A stretch of 28,878 nucleotides of DNA, from assembly GCF_049808615.1 (NCBI RefSeq), contig NZ_JBNCAN010000036.1, positions 1-28,878 of the forward strand, written 5' to 3'. Below are positions 14,458-21,238 of the stretch, piece by piece (positions within the stretch are counted from its first letter, which is position 1; the number at the start of each line of letters is the position of its first letter). The position numbers and the translations under genes were made by a program. The notes beneath the pieces were generated by a model. The model was not told the origin of the DNA and ran no database searches. It was given only the letters and a program-made list of their open reading frames with translations. The stretch comes from Modicisalibacter sp049808615 (GTDB taxonomy: Bacteria > Pseudomonadota > Gammaproteobacteria > Pseudomonadales > Halomonadaceae).

Positions 14458-15453
14458 TTGAACCCCGAAGCACCCCCAATTCCCCGCACCAGTGAAGAAC
14501 ATCTGCGCCGGGTAGGCGTCGAGATCGAGTTTGCTGCCATCGCACCAATGCGTGCGGCACAGCTGGTGCAGGAACATTTTGGAGGTACCCTCGAGCATCT
14601 TGATCCGCACCGCCTCAAGGTCATCGATAGCCGCTGGGGCGACTTCACCATCGAACTCGATTCGAAATACGTCCACCCGGATCACAAGGTGATCGAGAAA
14701 AATGCCCTCGAGGATAACGAATGGCATCACCTGCGCAGGGAACTTCATCAGCGCACGCGCCGACTGCTGGGCGATGCGGTGGCCGGCATCGTACCCACCG
14801 AAATCGTCTGCCCACCTATCCCATGGCTTGCGCTCAACGAACTCGATGCCCTGTTCGATGCTCTACGTCTGCAAGGCGCGCGGGACACTCGAGATAGCCT
14901 GCTGTATGGCTTCGGTCTGCACCTCAATCCCGAGGTGCCTTCCTTCGAGACCGATAGCCTGTTGGCGCACCTGCGCGCCTACATGATCCTGGCGGCCTGG
15001 TTGCGCGAAGAGATCGATATCGATATCACCCGGGAAATACTGCCTCACGCCAACCCCTTCACCAAGGAGTATGCGCTGAAGGTACTCGATCCCGATTATT
15101 CTCCGGATCTGGACACCCTGATCGACGACTATCTCGTCGCCAATCCGTCGCGCAACCGCGAGCTTGATCTATTCCCGTTGTTTGCCCATCTGCGTCCGGA
15201 CCACCCCAACCCCCTGCTTGCCGATGAACTGGTCAAACCCCGACCAACCTTTCATTACCGCTTGCCCAATGCACAGCTCTCACAGCCGGATTGGAGCGCG
15301 GTTTCCGAATGGAATCGCTGGGTCGAGGTGGAGCGCCTGGCGGCGGATACCGAGCTGTTGGCCGAACGCAGTGCAGCCTATATCGACTATTACCAGCGCT
15401 CGCCGATGTCGCATTGGCTGGAGCGTCTAAAGGAGTGGATGAAAGCCTCATGA
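14458..15453 (+). CDS. Putative amidoligase (GCS/glutamine-synthetase-fold, Amidoligase_2 type)
   Basis: The product (331 aa) resembles the uncharacterised amidoligase family related to gamma-glutamylcysteine synthetase. Visible landmarks are the metal-binding start GVEIEFAAI (Glu22, Glu24), DFTIELDSKYV, the ELVSPP-like PTEIVCPPIPW and the HxN-like GFGLHLNPEVP. Enzymes of this fold join a carboxylate to an amine using ATP. TTG 14458 was taken as start because AGGAG is six bases upstream and the conserved GVEIEF follows within 20 residues. It overlaps the following GATase gene by four bases (ATGA). Comparative genomics has paired such amidoligases with PuuD-like GATases in predicted metabolite pathways. 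The product is unknown. Confidence 0.78.
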   Translation: MNPEAPPIPRTSEEHLRRVGVEIEFAAIAPMRAAQLVQEHFGGTLEHLDPHRLKVIDSRWGDFTIELDSKYVHPDHKVIEKNALEDNEWHHLRRELHQRTRRLLGDAVAGIVPTEIVCPPIPWLALNELDALFDALRLQGARDTRDSLLYGFGLHLNPEVPSFETDSLLAHLRAYMILAAWLREEIDIDITREILPHANPFTKEYALKVLDPDYSPDLDTLIDDYLVANPSRNRELDLFPLFAHLRPDHPNPLLADELVKPRPTFHYRLPNAQLSQPDWSAVSEWNRWVEVERLAADTELLAERSAAYIDYYQRSPMSHWLERLKEWMKAS

Positions 15454-16145
15454 CACGGCCACGGATTGGCATCACGACCTCAGACCATAAAAGCCTGCTA
15501 GCCTGGTGGTGCGATTGGCTCGCGGTATGGCGGGCCGGTGGAAAGCCGGTGCGGCTCTCTCCTTCGCGCTCCATCCCCGACGATCTCGATGGCCTTGTCA
15601 TCGGCGGTGGTGACGATATCGGCGCTCATCTCTATGGCGGCGAGGTACAGCTCGACGTGCGCGTCGATCCTCAGCGCGATACTCTGGAGCTGTCGCTGTT
15701 GAAACGACTCTTGCCCAGTGACTGTCCAGTACTGGGGATCTGCCGCGGCGCCCAAATCATCAACGTGCACCTGGGCGGTTCTCTGGTCAGCGATATTTAC
15801 ACCTCCTACGAGCACATCAAGAAGCGTCGCACGGTGCTGCCGCGCAAGACCGTCGACATCGTCGTCGGTAGCCGCTTGCACGATCTGCTCGAGGTCAGCT
15901 GGTGCCAGGTGAACAGCCTGCATCATCAGGCGATCAATCGCGCCGGCCGCGGCATCACTATCGTTGCCAAAGATCGAGACGGTCTGGTGCAGGGGATCGA
16001 GAGTCGCGATCATCGCTTTCTCATCGGCGTGCAGTGGCACCCCGAATTTCTGATCTTCAATCGCCCACAGCAGCGCCTGATTCGAGGGCTGGTCCAGGCC
16101 GCCGACGACTATGCCATGAGCCGTCAAACGACTTGCGAAGGCTGA
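15450..16145 (+). CDS. Class I glutamine amidotransferase-like hydrolase (PuuD/peptidase C26-like)
   Basis: The product (231 aa) shows a complete catalytic triad: Cys98 in LGICRGAQ, and His197 and Glu199 in QWHPEF. GLVIGGGDDIGAHLYGG is the characteristic loop of gamma-glutamyl-GABA hydrolases such as PuuD. It should hydrolyse a gamma-glutamyl-type amide. ATG 15450 overlaps the amidoligase stop, which decides the start; the longer frame beginning at 15291 lies inside the amidoligase. Coupling with a ligase of opposite chemistry suggests processing or turnover of the same amide-linked compound. Puu pathway genes are absent here, so the substrate need not be gamma-glutamyl-GABA. Confidence 0.88.
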   Translation: MTRPRIGITTSDHKSLLAWWCDWLAVWRAGGKPVRLSPSRSIPDDLDGLVIGGGDDIGAHLYGGEVQLDVRVDPQRDTLELSLLKRLLPSDCPVLGICRGAQIINVHLGGSLVSDIYTSYEHIKKRRTVLPRKTVDIVVGSRLHDLLEVSWCQVNSLHHQAINRAGRGITIVAKDRDGLVQGIESRDHRFLIGVQWHPEFLIFNRPQQRLIRGLVQAADDYAMSRQTTCEG

Positions 16146-16148
16146 CGC

Positions 16149-16183
16149 CAAAAACGACGACGCCGACCACTTGGTCGGCGTCG
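16149..16183 (-). terminator. Rho-independent terminator downstream of osmC
   Basis: A perfect 11-base-pair stem lies at 16158-16168 and 16173-16183 (CGACGCCGACC, four-base loop ACTT). On the minus strand it is followed by TCG and a T run (the A run at 16150-16154), so it ends osmC transcription. The same hairpin may also slow plus-strand transcription from the GATase gene. Confidence 0.85.
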
Positions 16184-16204
16184 CAGGCTGCATGATCGAA
16201 AGGA

Positions 16205-16636
16205 TCAATTTTCCAGGGTGGCGTCCAGGGTAATCTTGGCATTGAACAGCTTGGACACCGGGCAACCTTCCTTCGCCTTGTTGGCCGCCTCGTCGAATTT
16301 GGACTGATCCGCGCCGGGAATCTTCGCCCGAGTCTCGAGATGGATAGCGGAGATGGTAAAGCCGCTGTCGTCCTGTTCCAGGGTCACGGTGGCGTTGGTC
16401 TTGATGCTTTCCGGCTCGAGATTGTCCTCTCCCAGAATCATTGACAGTGCCATGGAGTAGCAGCTGGCGTGGGCTGCCCCGATCAGTTCCTCGGGATTGG
16501 TGCCCGCTTCCCCCTCGAAGCGCGTGTTAAAGCCGTAGGGGTTCTGCTTCAAGGCACCGCTTTCCGTGGATACTGTGCCCTTGCCCTTTTTCAGGCTGCC
16601 TTGCCATTCGGCGGATCCTTGCTTCTTGATGCTCAT
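16205..16636 (-). CDS. osmC: OsmC-family peroxiredoxin
   Basis: The product is 143 aa, the usual size of OsmC. The two redox-active cysteines are at positions 59 (AAHASCYSMAL) and 125 (KEGCPVSKLF), the same positions as in E. coli OsmC. The enzyme reduces organic hydroperoxides and is typically induced by osmotic or stationary-phase stress. ATG 16636 has AAAGGAG and a five-base spacer, which rules out the longer frame beginning at 16678. It stands as a single unit ending at the strong hairpin terminator. Confidence 0.95.
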   Translation of the reverse strand: MSIKKQGSAEWQGSLKKGKGTVSTESGALKQNPYGFNTRFEGEAGTNPEELIGAAHASCYSMALSMILGEDNLEPESIKTNATVTLEQDDSGFTISAIHLETRAKIPGADQSKFDEAANKAKEGCPVSKLFNAKITLDATLEN

Positions 16637-16769
16637 GACGTCTCCTTTCGCGAGATAAATGGATGGCCGAAGGACCATCCTGCTGCCTAGATACTGTAGA
16701 CGATAGCGAGCCAGTCATCCTTGGATAGTGCGGATCGGCTGACTACTTACCCATTACTCTAGATGGCAT

Positions 16770-17330
16770 TCAATGTCCGGACTTCAAGGGGAGTGCGTCA
16801 TCGATCCCAGCAGCGAGCCTTTCGCTACCCATCTCGCGTAGTAGTGCCATATTGCGCTCAGGGATTCGCTCGGGATGAGCAAAACCGCTCAAGGCGCGCT
16901 CGATGCTCGCTTCGCGCAGCAGATGCAGCATGGGATAAGGCGAGCGGTTGGTGTAATTGGCGGGGTCATCTTCCTCCACGCCATCGAAGCAGTAGTCCGG
17001 ATGAAAGCTGGCGAGTTGATAGACGCCCTCGTAACCCTGATCCCCCAGCAACGTCTCCGCCAGCCCCAGCAGGTCCAGATAGTCATCGAAATTCTCGACC
17101 CCTTGGGGCAGCACCAGCAAGGTGGTCTCGATGCCCGGATCGTCATCGAGGCGTCGGCACTCGTCGATCAGCGTCAGCAGCGCTGGTTCAAATGACTCTG
17201 CATCGGTTGTCGCGTAGCGGATGCTGCCGCGCTCCATTTCTCGCCGGGCAAAGGGGCAGATATCGTGGGTCACCACGAAGCGCTCGACCCAGTCTCGGGT
17301 CCGGCCAAGGCTAACAGCATCATCGATCAT
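16770..17330 (-). CDS. DUF1415 family protein
   Basis: The product (186 aa) matches the conserved DUF1415 family of proteobacteria. Landmarks are WVERFVVTHDICPFARRE, ETTLLVLPQG, VYQLASFHPDYCF and NRSPYPMLHLLREASIERAL. The pattern of Cys and His residues (HDICPFA, HPDYCF) is conserved in the family, but its biochemical role is unknown to me. ATG 17330 is preceded by GGGGGA and was chosen over TTG 17351. It is divergent from the aldo/keto reductase gene across 141 bases. Confidence 0.88.
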   Translation of the reverse strand: MIDDAVSLGRTRDWVERFVVTHDICPFARREMERGSIRYATTDAESFEPALLTLIDECRRLDDDPGIETTLLVLPQGVENFDDYLDLLGLAETLLGDQGYEGVYQLASFHPDYCFDGVEEDDPANYTNRSPYPMLHLLREASIERALSGFAHPERIPERNMALLREMGSERLAAGIDDALPLKSGH

Positions 17331-17471
17331 GAAGTCCCCCGTAAAGGTCAAAGAGGCGCGGTTCCGAGAAGAAGCGTGCGAACTAAAGAGAGTATAGCGA
17401 AGGGCAGCATTGAAAATTCACTCTCTAGCGACCAGAGTTCATTGAAGTCCTCTTTTCTGGTGGAGTTCTGC

Positions 17472-18362
17472 ATGCCACACCAAGATATTCCTACAGTCAC
17501 GCTTGCTGCCGATGGTGACCAGTCCGCCGTCGACCTCCCCGCCATCGGTCAGGGCACCTGGTACATGGGCGAGGGGCTGGCCACGCCCGAGGAGGAGGTT
17601 TACGCCCTGCAGCAGGGCCTCGAACTCGGCCTGACGCTGATCGACACTGCCGAGATGTACGGCGATGGCGGCGCCGAGAAAGTCGTGGGGCAGGCACTTC
17701 AGGATCGCCGCGACCGGGCCTTCCTGGTTTCCAAGGTCTATCCCTGGAATGCCGGTCGCGACAGCGCCATTGCCGCCTGCGAACAAAGCCTCAAGCGCCT
17801 CAAGACCGATTATCTCGATCTGTATCTACTGCACTGGCCCGGTGGTATTCCTCTGGAAGAAACCCTGGACGCCTTCGAGCGCCTGAGAGAACAAGCCAAG
17901 ATCAAGCGCTTCGGGGTTTCCAACTTCGATGTCAGCGACATGCAGGCGCTTACCAATCTACCCGGCGACCGGCGCTGCGCCGTGAATCAGGTGCTCTATC
18001 ACCTCGGCTCCCGAGGCATCGAGCACAGCCTGTTGCCCTGGCAGCGGGAGCACTGTATTCCCACTATGGCCTACTGCCCCATCGCCCAGGGCGGGCGCCT
18101 GCGTCGCGAACTGCTTGGCCATGAGACCGTCGAGGCCATTGCCAAGGAGATGAATGCCACCGCCGCTCAGGTGCTGCTGGCCTGGGCGATTCGCCCGGTC
18201 GATGGCGAGCGCGACGTCATCGCCATTCCCAAGGCAGTGCGGCCGGATCATCTGAAGCAGAACGCCGCTGCGTTGCAACTGACTCTGGATGATGATGCCC
18301 TGGCGCGGCTGGACAGCGCCTTTCCAGCACCGAAGAAAAAGGTATCGCTGGATATTGTTTAA
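17472..18362 (+). CDS. Aldo/keto reductase
   Basis: The product (296 aa) has the complete aldo/keto reductase tetrad: Asp58 and Tyr63 in LIDTAEMYG, Lys88 in FLVSKVYP and His121 in LYLLHWPG. FGVSNFDV, VNQVLYH and the C-terminal IPKAVRPDHLKQN (phosphate-binding of NADPH) complete the fold. It reduces aldehydes or ketones with NADPH; the substrate is unknown. The start has TGGAG seven bases upstream, and the longer frame at 17265 overlaps DUF1415 and looks non-coding. A terminator lies 157 bases downstream. Confidence 0.93.
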   Translation: MPHQDIPTVTLAADGDQSAVDLPAIGQGTWYMGEGLATPEEEVYALQQGLELGLTLIDTAEMYGDGGAEKVVGQALQDRRDRAFLVSKVYPWNAGRDSAIAACEQSLKRLKTDYLDLYLLHWPGGIPLEETLDAFERLREQAKIKRFGVSNFDVSDMQALTNLPGDRRCAVNQVLYHLGSRGIEHSLLPWQREHCIPTMAYCPIAQGGRLRRELLGHETVEAIAKEMNATAAQVLLAWAIRPVDGERDVIAIPKAVRPDHLKQNAAALQLTLDDDALARLDSAFPAPKKKVSLDIV

Positions 18363-18518
18363 CGTCAGATTGTGTCTTGAACGTCTGGCCCTGCCGAGAT
18401 TCTTTAACTGACATCGAGATATTATTTTCAACCCTCGCTTGATTAAGTGATGGTTCTATTGACGGCCCTACCGTAGGGCCATAAAAAACGAACAGTCTAA
18501 TCAGTATGGATTACGCGC

Positions 18519-18542
18519 CTCACTCCAATAGAGTGAGTTTTT
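18519..18542 (+). terminator. Rho-independent terminator after the aldo/keto reductase
   Basis: A seven-base-pair stem (CTCACTC/GAGTGAG) with the loop CAATA is followed directly by TTTTT. It lies 157 bases after the reductase stop and 138 bases before the phasin start, so it isolates the two units. Confidence 0.65.
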
Positions 18543-18613
18543 AAAATTAGCGGCAAATTTAAATCTATTGAGTGGACACGCCGACACCATTATCACTATG
18601 CTGGCTTTATTGA

Positions 18614-18622
18614 TGCACTGCA
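18614..18622. promoter_or_regulatory. TGCA-N-TGCA motif upstream of phasin 1 (candidate PhaR-type operator)
   Basis: TGCACTGCA lies 57 bases before the phasin start. The second phasin has TGCATTGCA at almost the same distance (58 bases), and both are followed by AGTAATT within nine bases. PHB-responsive PhaR repressors bind TGC-rich sequences of this kind upstream of phaP in Paracoccus. No phaR gene is in the window, so the assignment rests on similarity and on the conserved placement. Confidence 0.5.
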
Positions 18623-18679
18623 CCATAAAGTAATTTGTTAATCACCAGGCTTGCCTAACAAGCTTATAAGGAGTGTTAC

Positions 18680-19150
18680 ATGGCTAATACAAATGTGAAC
18701 GAGAACATCGAACAAGCCCAACAGCAGTTTGCCTCTATCTTTGTTGGTCCAGCTCGTTCCATTGCCGGCAAGATGCTCGACTATACTCAGAAATTGACCA
18801 ACGTTCAGCGTGAAGCGTTCGACACTTATTCTGAGATCGGATTTCACCAGATGCGCTCCGCTCTTGAGATAAGGAATTCTGAAGACCTGCGCAGCTATGT
18901 GGAAGAGCAGCAGGAAGCCGCCAAGAAAGTCGGCGAGCAGATGAAGTCTGACATGGAAAAAGTTAGCTCCATCAATCAGGAATTCATGCAGCAGAGCCAG
19001 GAACTGACTCAGAACGCCATGCAGCGTGGCCAGGAAGCCGCTCAGCAGAACATGGACCGCGGTCAGCAGAGATTGCAAGAAGTAGTAAAAGAAGGTGAAA
19101 AGGAAGTTGATAAGACCGCTCAAGATGCCAAATCTACTTCCAAGAAGTAA
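18680..19150 (+). CDS. Phasin-family protein, short paralogue
   Basis: The product (156 aa) is a predicted all-helical phasin that would coat polyhydroxyalkanoate granules. The N-terminal part IEQAQQQFASIFVGPARSI and the core LDYTQKLTNVQREAFDTYSE and LRSYVEEQQEAAKKVGEQ show the amphipathic pattern of the phasin family. It is Gln-, Glu- and Lys-rich with no signal peptide or membrane helix, so it is cytoplasmic. It shares almost the whole core and the terminal AKSxSKK with the paralogue that begins 350 bases downstream, but lacks that protein's repeat tail. Ribosome binding is strong (AAGGAG, six-base spacer). It has its own terminator. No PHA synthase gene is in the window. Confidence 0.88.
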   Translation: MANTNVNENIEQAQQQFASIFVGPARSIAGKMLDYTQKLTNVQREAFDTYSEIGFHQMRSALEIRNSEDLRSYVEEQQEAAKKVGEQMKSDMEKVSSINQEFMQQSQELTQNAMQRGQEAAQQNMDRGQQRLQEVVKEGEKEVDKTAQDAKSTSKK

Positions 19151-19196
19151 ATACCCCACGTCGGCCGAGCTAGCCAACGTATCAGGGTAATTCGAA

Positions 19197-19227
19197 AGCC
19201 GCCGCTCATTCCGAGCGGCGGCTTTTT
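19197..19227 (+). terminator. Rho-independent terminator of phasin 1
   Basis: The stem AGCCGCCGCTC/GAGCGGCGGCT has 11 base pairs and a five-base loop, and is followed by a T run. It lies 47 bases after the stop codon. It is nearly identical to the terminator of the second phasin, supporting duplication of the whole transcription unit. Confidence 0.92.
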
Positions 19228-19372
19228 GTATGCTTCATGTATCACAAGACACATCTTGATAGCGTGTGATTAATCTTTTACACATACCACCAATTTATAA
19301 GCTAACGAACATCCTAGTGAGTTCGGATTGAGAAGCCTGCGTCAAAAGAATACGCTTTTAATCCTGTATAAC

Positions 19373-19386
19373 TTGGTCTAGATCAA
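19373..19386. promoter_or_regulatory. FNR/Anr-like palindrome upstream of phasin 2
   Basis: TTGGTCTAGATCAA matches the FNR/Anr consensus TTGAT-N4-ATCAA at nine of ten defined positions. It lies 114 bases before the start codon, a distance compatible with class I or II activation depending on the true transcription start. No equivalent was seen before phasin 1. Control of PHB genes by Anr is known in some Pseudomonas; here it is inference from one site. Confidence 0.35.
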
Positions 19387-19433
19387 TGCAGGTGCCAATA
19401 TCGCATTGCTATCCAGCACTGTCATTGTTATGC

Positions 19434-19442
19434 TGCATTGCA
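19434..19442. promoter_or_regulatory. TGCA-N-TGCA motif upstream of phasin 2 (candidate PhaR-type operator)
   Basis: TGCATTGCA is preceded directly by TGC, giving the TGC-rich pattern expected of PhaR-type operators. It is the counterpart of the motif before phasin 1 at nearly the same distance from the start codon. Conservation of the site between two otherwise diverged upstream regions suggests function. Confidence 0.5.
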
Positions 19443-19500
19443 TCAAAGAGAGTAATTCCTAGACTACTGTATACTTTAAAAACTACTAAAGGAGCATTGT

Positions 19501-20256
19501 ATGGTTAACACAAATGCAAAACAGAATATCGACCGAGCTCAGCAGCAGTTTGCCTCGGTCTTTATTGGCCCGACTCGTTCTTTTGCAGGCAAAATACTTG
19601 ACTACACTCAAACTTTAACCAGCGTTCAGCGTAATGCGCTTGATACCTATGCTGAGATTGGATTCCAGCAGATGCGCTCCGCGCTTGAAATCAAGAATTC
19701 CGAAGATTTACGCAGCTACATGGAAGAGCAGCAGAAAGCCGCAAAGAAAGTCAGTGAGCAAATGAAATCCGATATGGAAAAAGTCAGCTCCATCAATCAG
19801 AAATTCATGCAGCAGGGCAAGGAACTGACCCAAGACACGATGCAGCGTGGACAGGAAGCCGCTCAGGAGAACATGGAGCGCGCCGAACAAGAATTGGAGA
19901 AAAGAAAAAACGAAATTGAAGAAAACGCCAAGAAGATCGAGAAGCAAGCGCAGGAAAACGCTGACAAAATAGGAAAAGAAGCAGAAGAAAATGCCAAGAA
20001 AGTTGGCAAGCAGGCAGAGGAAAATGCTAAAAAATTAAAGAAACAAGCTGAAGAAAGCGCCAAAAAATTCGAGCAGGAAGCCCATGAAAATGCCAAGAAA
20101 ATTGAGCAGCAGGCTGAAGAGCGCGCCAGGAAGGTAGAAAAGCAGGCTGAAGAAAACGCCAAGAAGATCGAGAAAGAAGCTGAGGAAAATGCCAAGAAAT
20201 TCAAAAAAGAAGCTGAAGAAAGCGTTCAGAGCGCCAAATCCGCTTCCAAGAAATAA
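19501..20256 (+). CDS. Phasin-family protein with 11-residue LEA-like repeat tail
   Basis: The product is 251 aa. Residues 1-125 are closely similar to the upstream short phasin and should bind polyhydroxyalkanoate granules. Residues 140-238 consist of nine perfect-length 11-residue repeats with consensus EENAKKIEKQA, then a partial tenth and the terminal SAKSASKK shared with the short paralogue. The repeats are rich in Lys, Glu and Ala and predict one long amphipathic or coiled-coil helix. An 11-residue period is the hallmark of group 3 LEA proteins and apolipoproteins. PhaF-type phasins also have basic tails that bind DNA, but with an AAKP-like pattern not seen here. Ribosome binding is strong (AAGGAG), and a terminator follows. 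AT-rich composition sets it apart from neighbours. Confidence 0.88.
   Translation: MVNTNAKQNIDRAQQQFASVFIGPTRSFAGKILDYTQTLTSVQRNALDTYAEIGFQQMRSALEIKNSEDLRSYMEEQQKAAKKVSEQMKSDMEKVSSINQKFMQQGKELTQDTMQRGQEAAQENMERAEQELEKRKNEIEENAKKIEKQAQENADKIGKEAEENAKKVGKQAEENAKKLKKQAEESAKKFEQEAHENAKKIEQQAEERARKVEKQAEENAKKIEKEAEENAKKFKKEAEESVQSAKSASKK
19918..20214 (+). repeat. Nine in-frame 33-base coding repeats in phasin 2
   Basis: Nine consecutive 33-base units encode 11-residue repeats. Units differ mostly at third codon positions and at residues 7-10 of the repeat, so they are old and selected at protein level rather than recently amplified. They sit between the conserved core and the conserved last residues of the phasin. 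Confidence 0.93.
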
Positions 20257-20301
20257 ATTGTCCTTCTCGGATAGCGCAACCAGCGTATCTGGATAATGTG
20301 C

Positions 20302-20334
20302 AGGCCGCCGCTCATTCGAGCGGCGGCCTCTTTT
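20302..20334 (+). terminator. Rho-independent terminator of phasin 2
   Basis: The stem AGGCCGCCGCTC/GAGCGGCGGCCT has 12 base pairs with the loop ATTC and is followed by CTTTT. It lies 45 bases after the stop codon and closely resembles the phasin 1 terminator. It also separates the phasin from the convergent nfi gene. Confidence 0.9.
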
Positions 20335-20363
20335 GTAATCTTTGAGCGCAACCGAACACGCAC

Positions 20364-21119
20364 TCAACCACCGATGCCCAGCTCTCCCTGACGCTTTTCG
20401 TTGGCAAACGCCTTGCCACGCCGCGAGGCCAAGCGATCCGCCAGCCGCGTCGGTTCCGGCAACTTGGTACGCCCCAGGCAGGCGATGGCCCATTCGAGCG
20501 CCGTGGCTTGGCTCATGCGATGGCCCGGAGAGACGATCACCGGCTTGACCCCCTCCCGGCTGCGCAACATGGCGCCGATGATCACCCGGCCCTGATCGCC
20601 GACTAGCGCATCCTCCGGGTCCTCGTCGCGGCGCCGATCGGTCAAGGGCGTCCATTCACCGCGACCGGGCGGCACCTCGCCATGACGCCCGCACAGGCGC
20701 TTCTTGGCCACGCCCAGAGTGGGCAGATCGAGCCACAGGCCCAGATGCGCGGCAATCCCCAATCGACGCGGATGGGCGATGCCCTGGCCGTCGACCATGA
20801 CCAGATCCGGGCGCTGGGACAGGCGCTTGAAGGCGCCCAAGGCCGCCGGAATCTCGCGAAACGACAGCAAGCCGGGAATGTAGGGCATGCGGGTCGGTTC
20901 GCGATGCACGACTTCTTCGAGGGGTTCGAGCGTGGGCCAATCGAGCAGTACCACGGCAGCCCGGGTCGTCTCGCCTTCGTCCTCGAAGCCGATATCGATC
21001 CCGGCGATATGCCGCACCTCGCCTATGCGATCGCAACGTTCGACCCGGGATGCCAGGCGTTTTTGCAGTGCCATGGCCTCTTGCGGCTCAAGAGTCCATT
21101 CATGAAGCGGCGATGTCAT
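20364..21119 (-). CDS. nfi: Endonuclease V (deoxyinosine 3' endonuclease)
   Basis: The product (251 aa) is slightly longer than E. coli Nfi (223 aa) because of an extended C-terminus. The metal site is intact: Asp42 in IAGIDIGF, Glu89 in YIPGLLSFREIP and Asp110 in VMVDGQGIAHPRRLGIA; TLGVAKKRL and SPGHRMS follow. The enzyme nicks DNA one base 3' of deoxyinosine and starts repair of deaminated adenine. Start ATG 21119 has AGGA about ten bases upstream. It is divergent from sbcD, placing two DNA-repair units back to back. Confidence 0.95.
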   Translation of the reverse strand: MTSPLHEWTLEPQEAMALQKRLASRVERCDRIGEVRHIAGIDIGFEDEGETTRAAVVLLDWPTLEPLEEVVHREPTRMPYIPGLLSFREIPAALGAFKRLSQRPDLVMVDGQGIAHPRRLGIAAHLGLWLDLPTLGVAKKRLCGRHGEVPPGRGEWTPLTDRRRDEDPEDALVGDQGRVIIGAMLRSREGVKPVIVSPGHRMSQATALEWAIACLGRTKLPEPTRLADRLASRRGKAFANEKRQGELGIGG

Positions 21120-21238
21120 AAGAATCCATTCCTGAACGAATATGTCTCTAGCCTAGCAGTTGCGCGTCCTCCCCTTCATTCACCTCGCGCATCCTTTACA
21201 CTACGGAACCGCTGACTCCATCGCCGAACGAGCCTACT

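Larger units (their letters stand above)
18363..18679. other. AT-rich intergenic region upstream of the first phasin
   Basis: No gene is seen. The region contains a terminator-like hairpin at 18519-18542, a second hairpin at 18464-18480 (GGCCCTA-ccg-TAGGGCC) that is followed by As rather than Ts, and the TGCA motif at 18614-18622. Base composition is clearly more AT-rich than the neighbouring genes. The phasin promoter should lie between 18600 and 18670. Confidence 0.5.
19151..19500. other. AT-rich intergenic region between the phasins
   Basis: No gene is seen. In order it holds the phasin 1 terminator (19197-19227), an FNR/Anr-like palindrome (19373-19386), the TGCA motif (19434-19442), a possible -10 hexamer TATACT (19470-19475) without a clear -35, and AAGGAG before the second phasin. 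This indicates that the second phasin has its own promoter. Confidence 0.55.

Noticed and set aside
18464..18480. Hairpin GGCCCTA-ccg-TAGGGCC as a terminator
   Set aside because: It is followed by A residues on the plus strand and no T tract in either direction; the hairpin at 18519-18542 is the better terminator.
19918..20214. Regular 33-base repeats as a CRISPR array
   Set aside because: The repeats are contiguous without spacers, in frame, and encode an 11-residue protein repeat.
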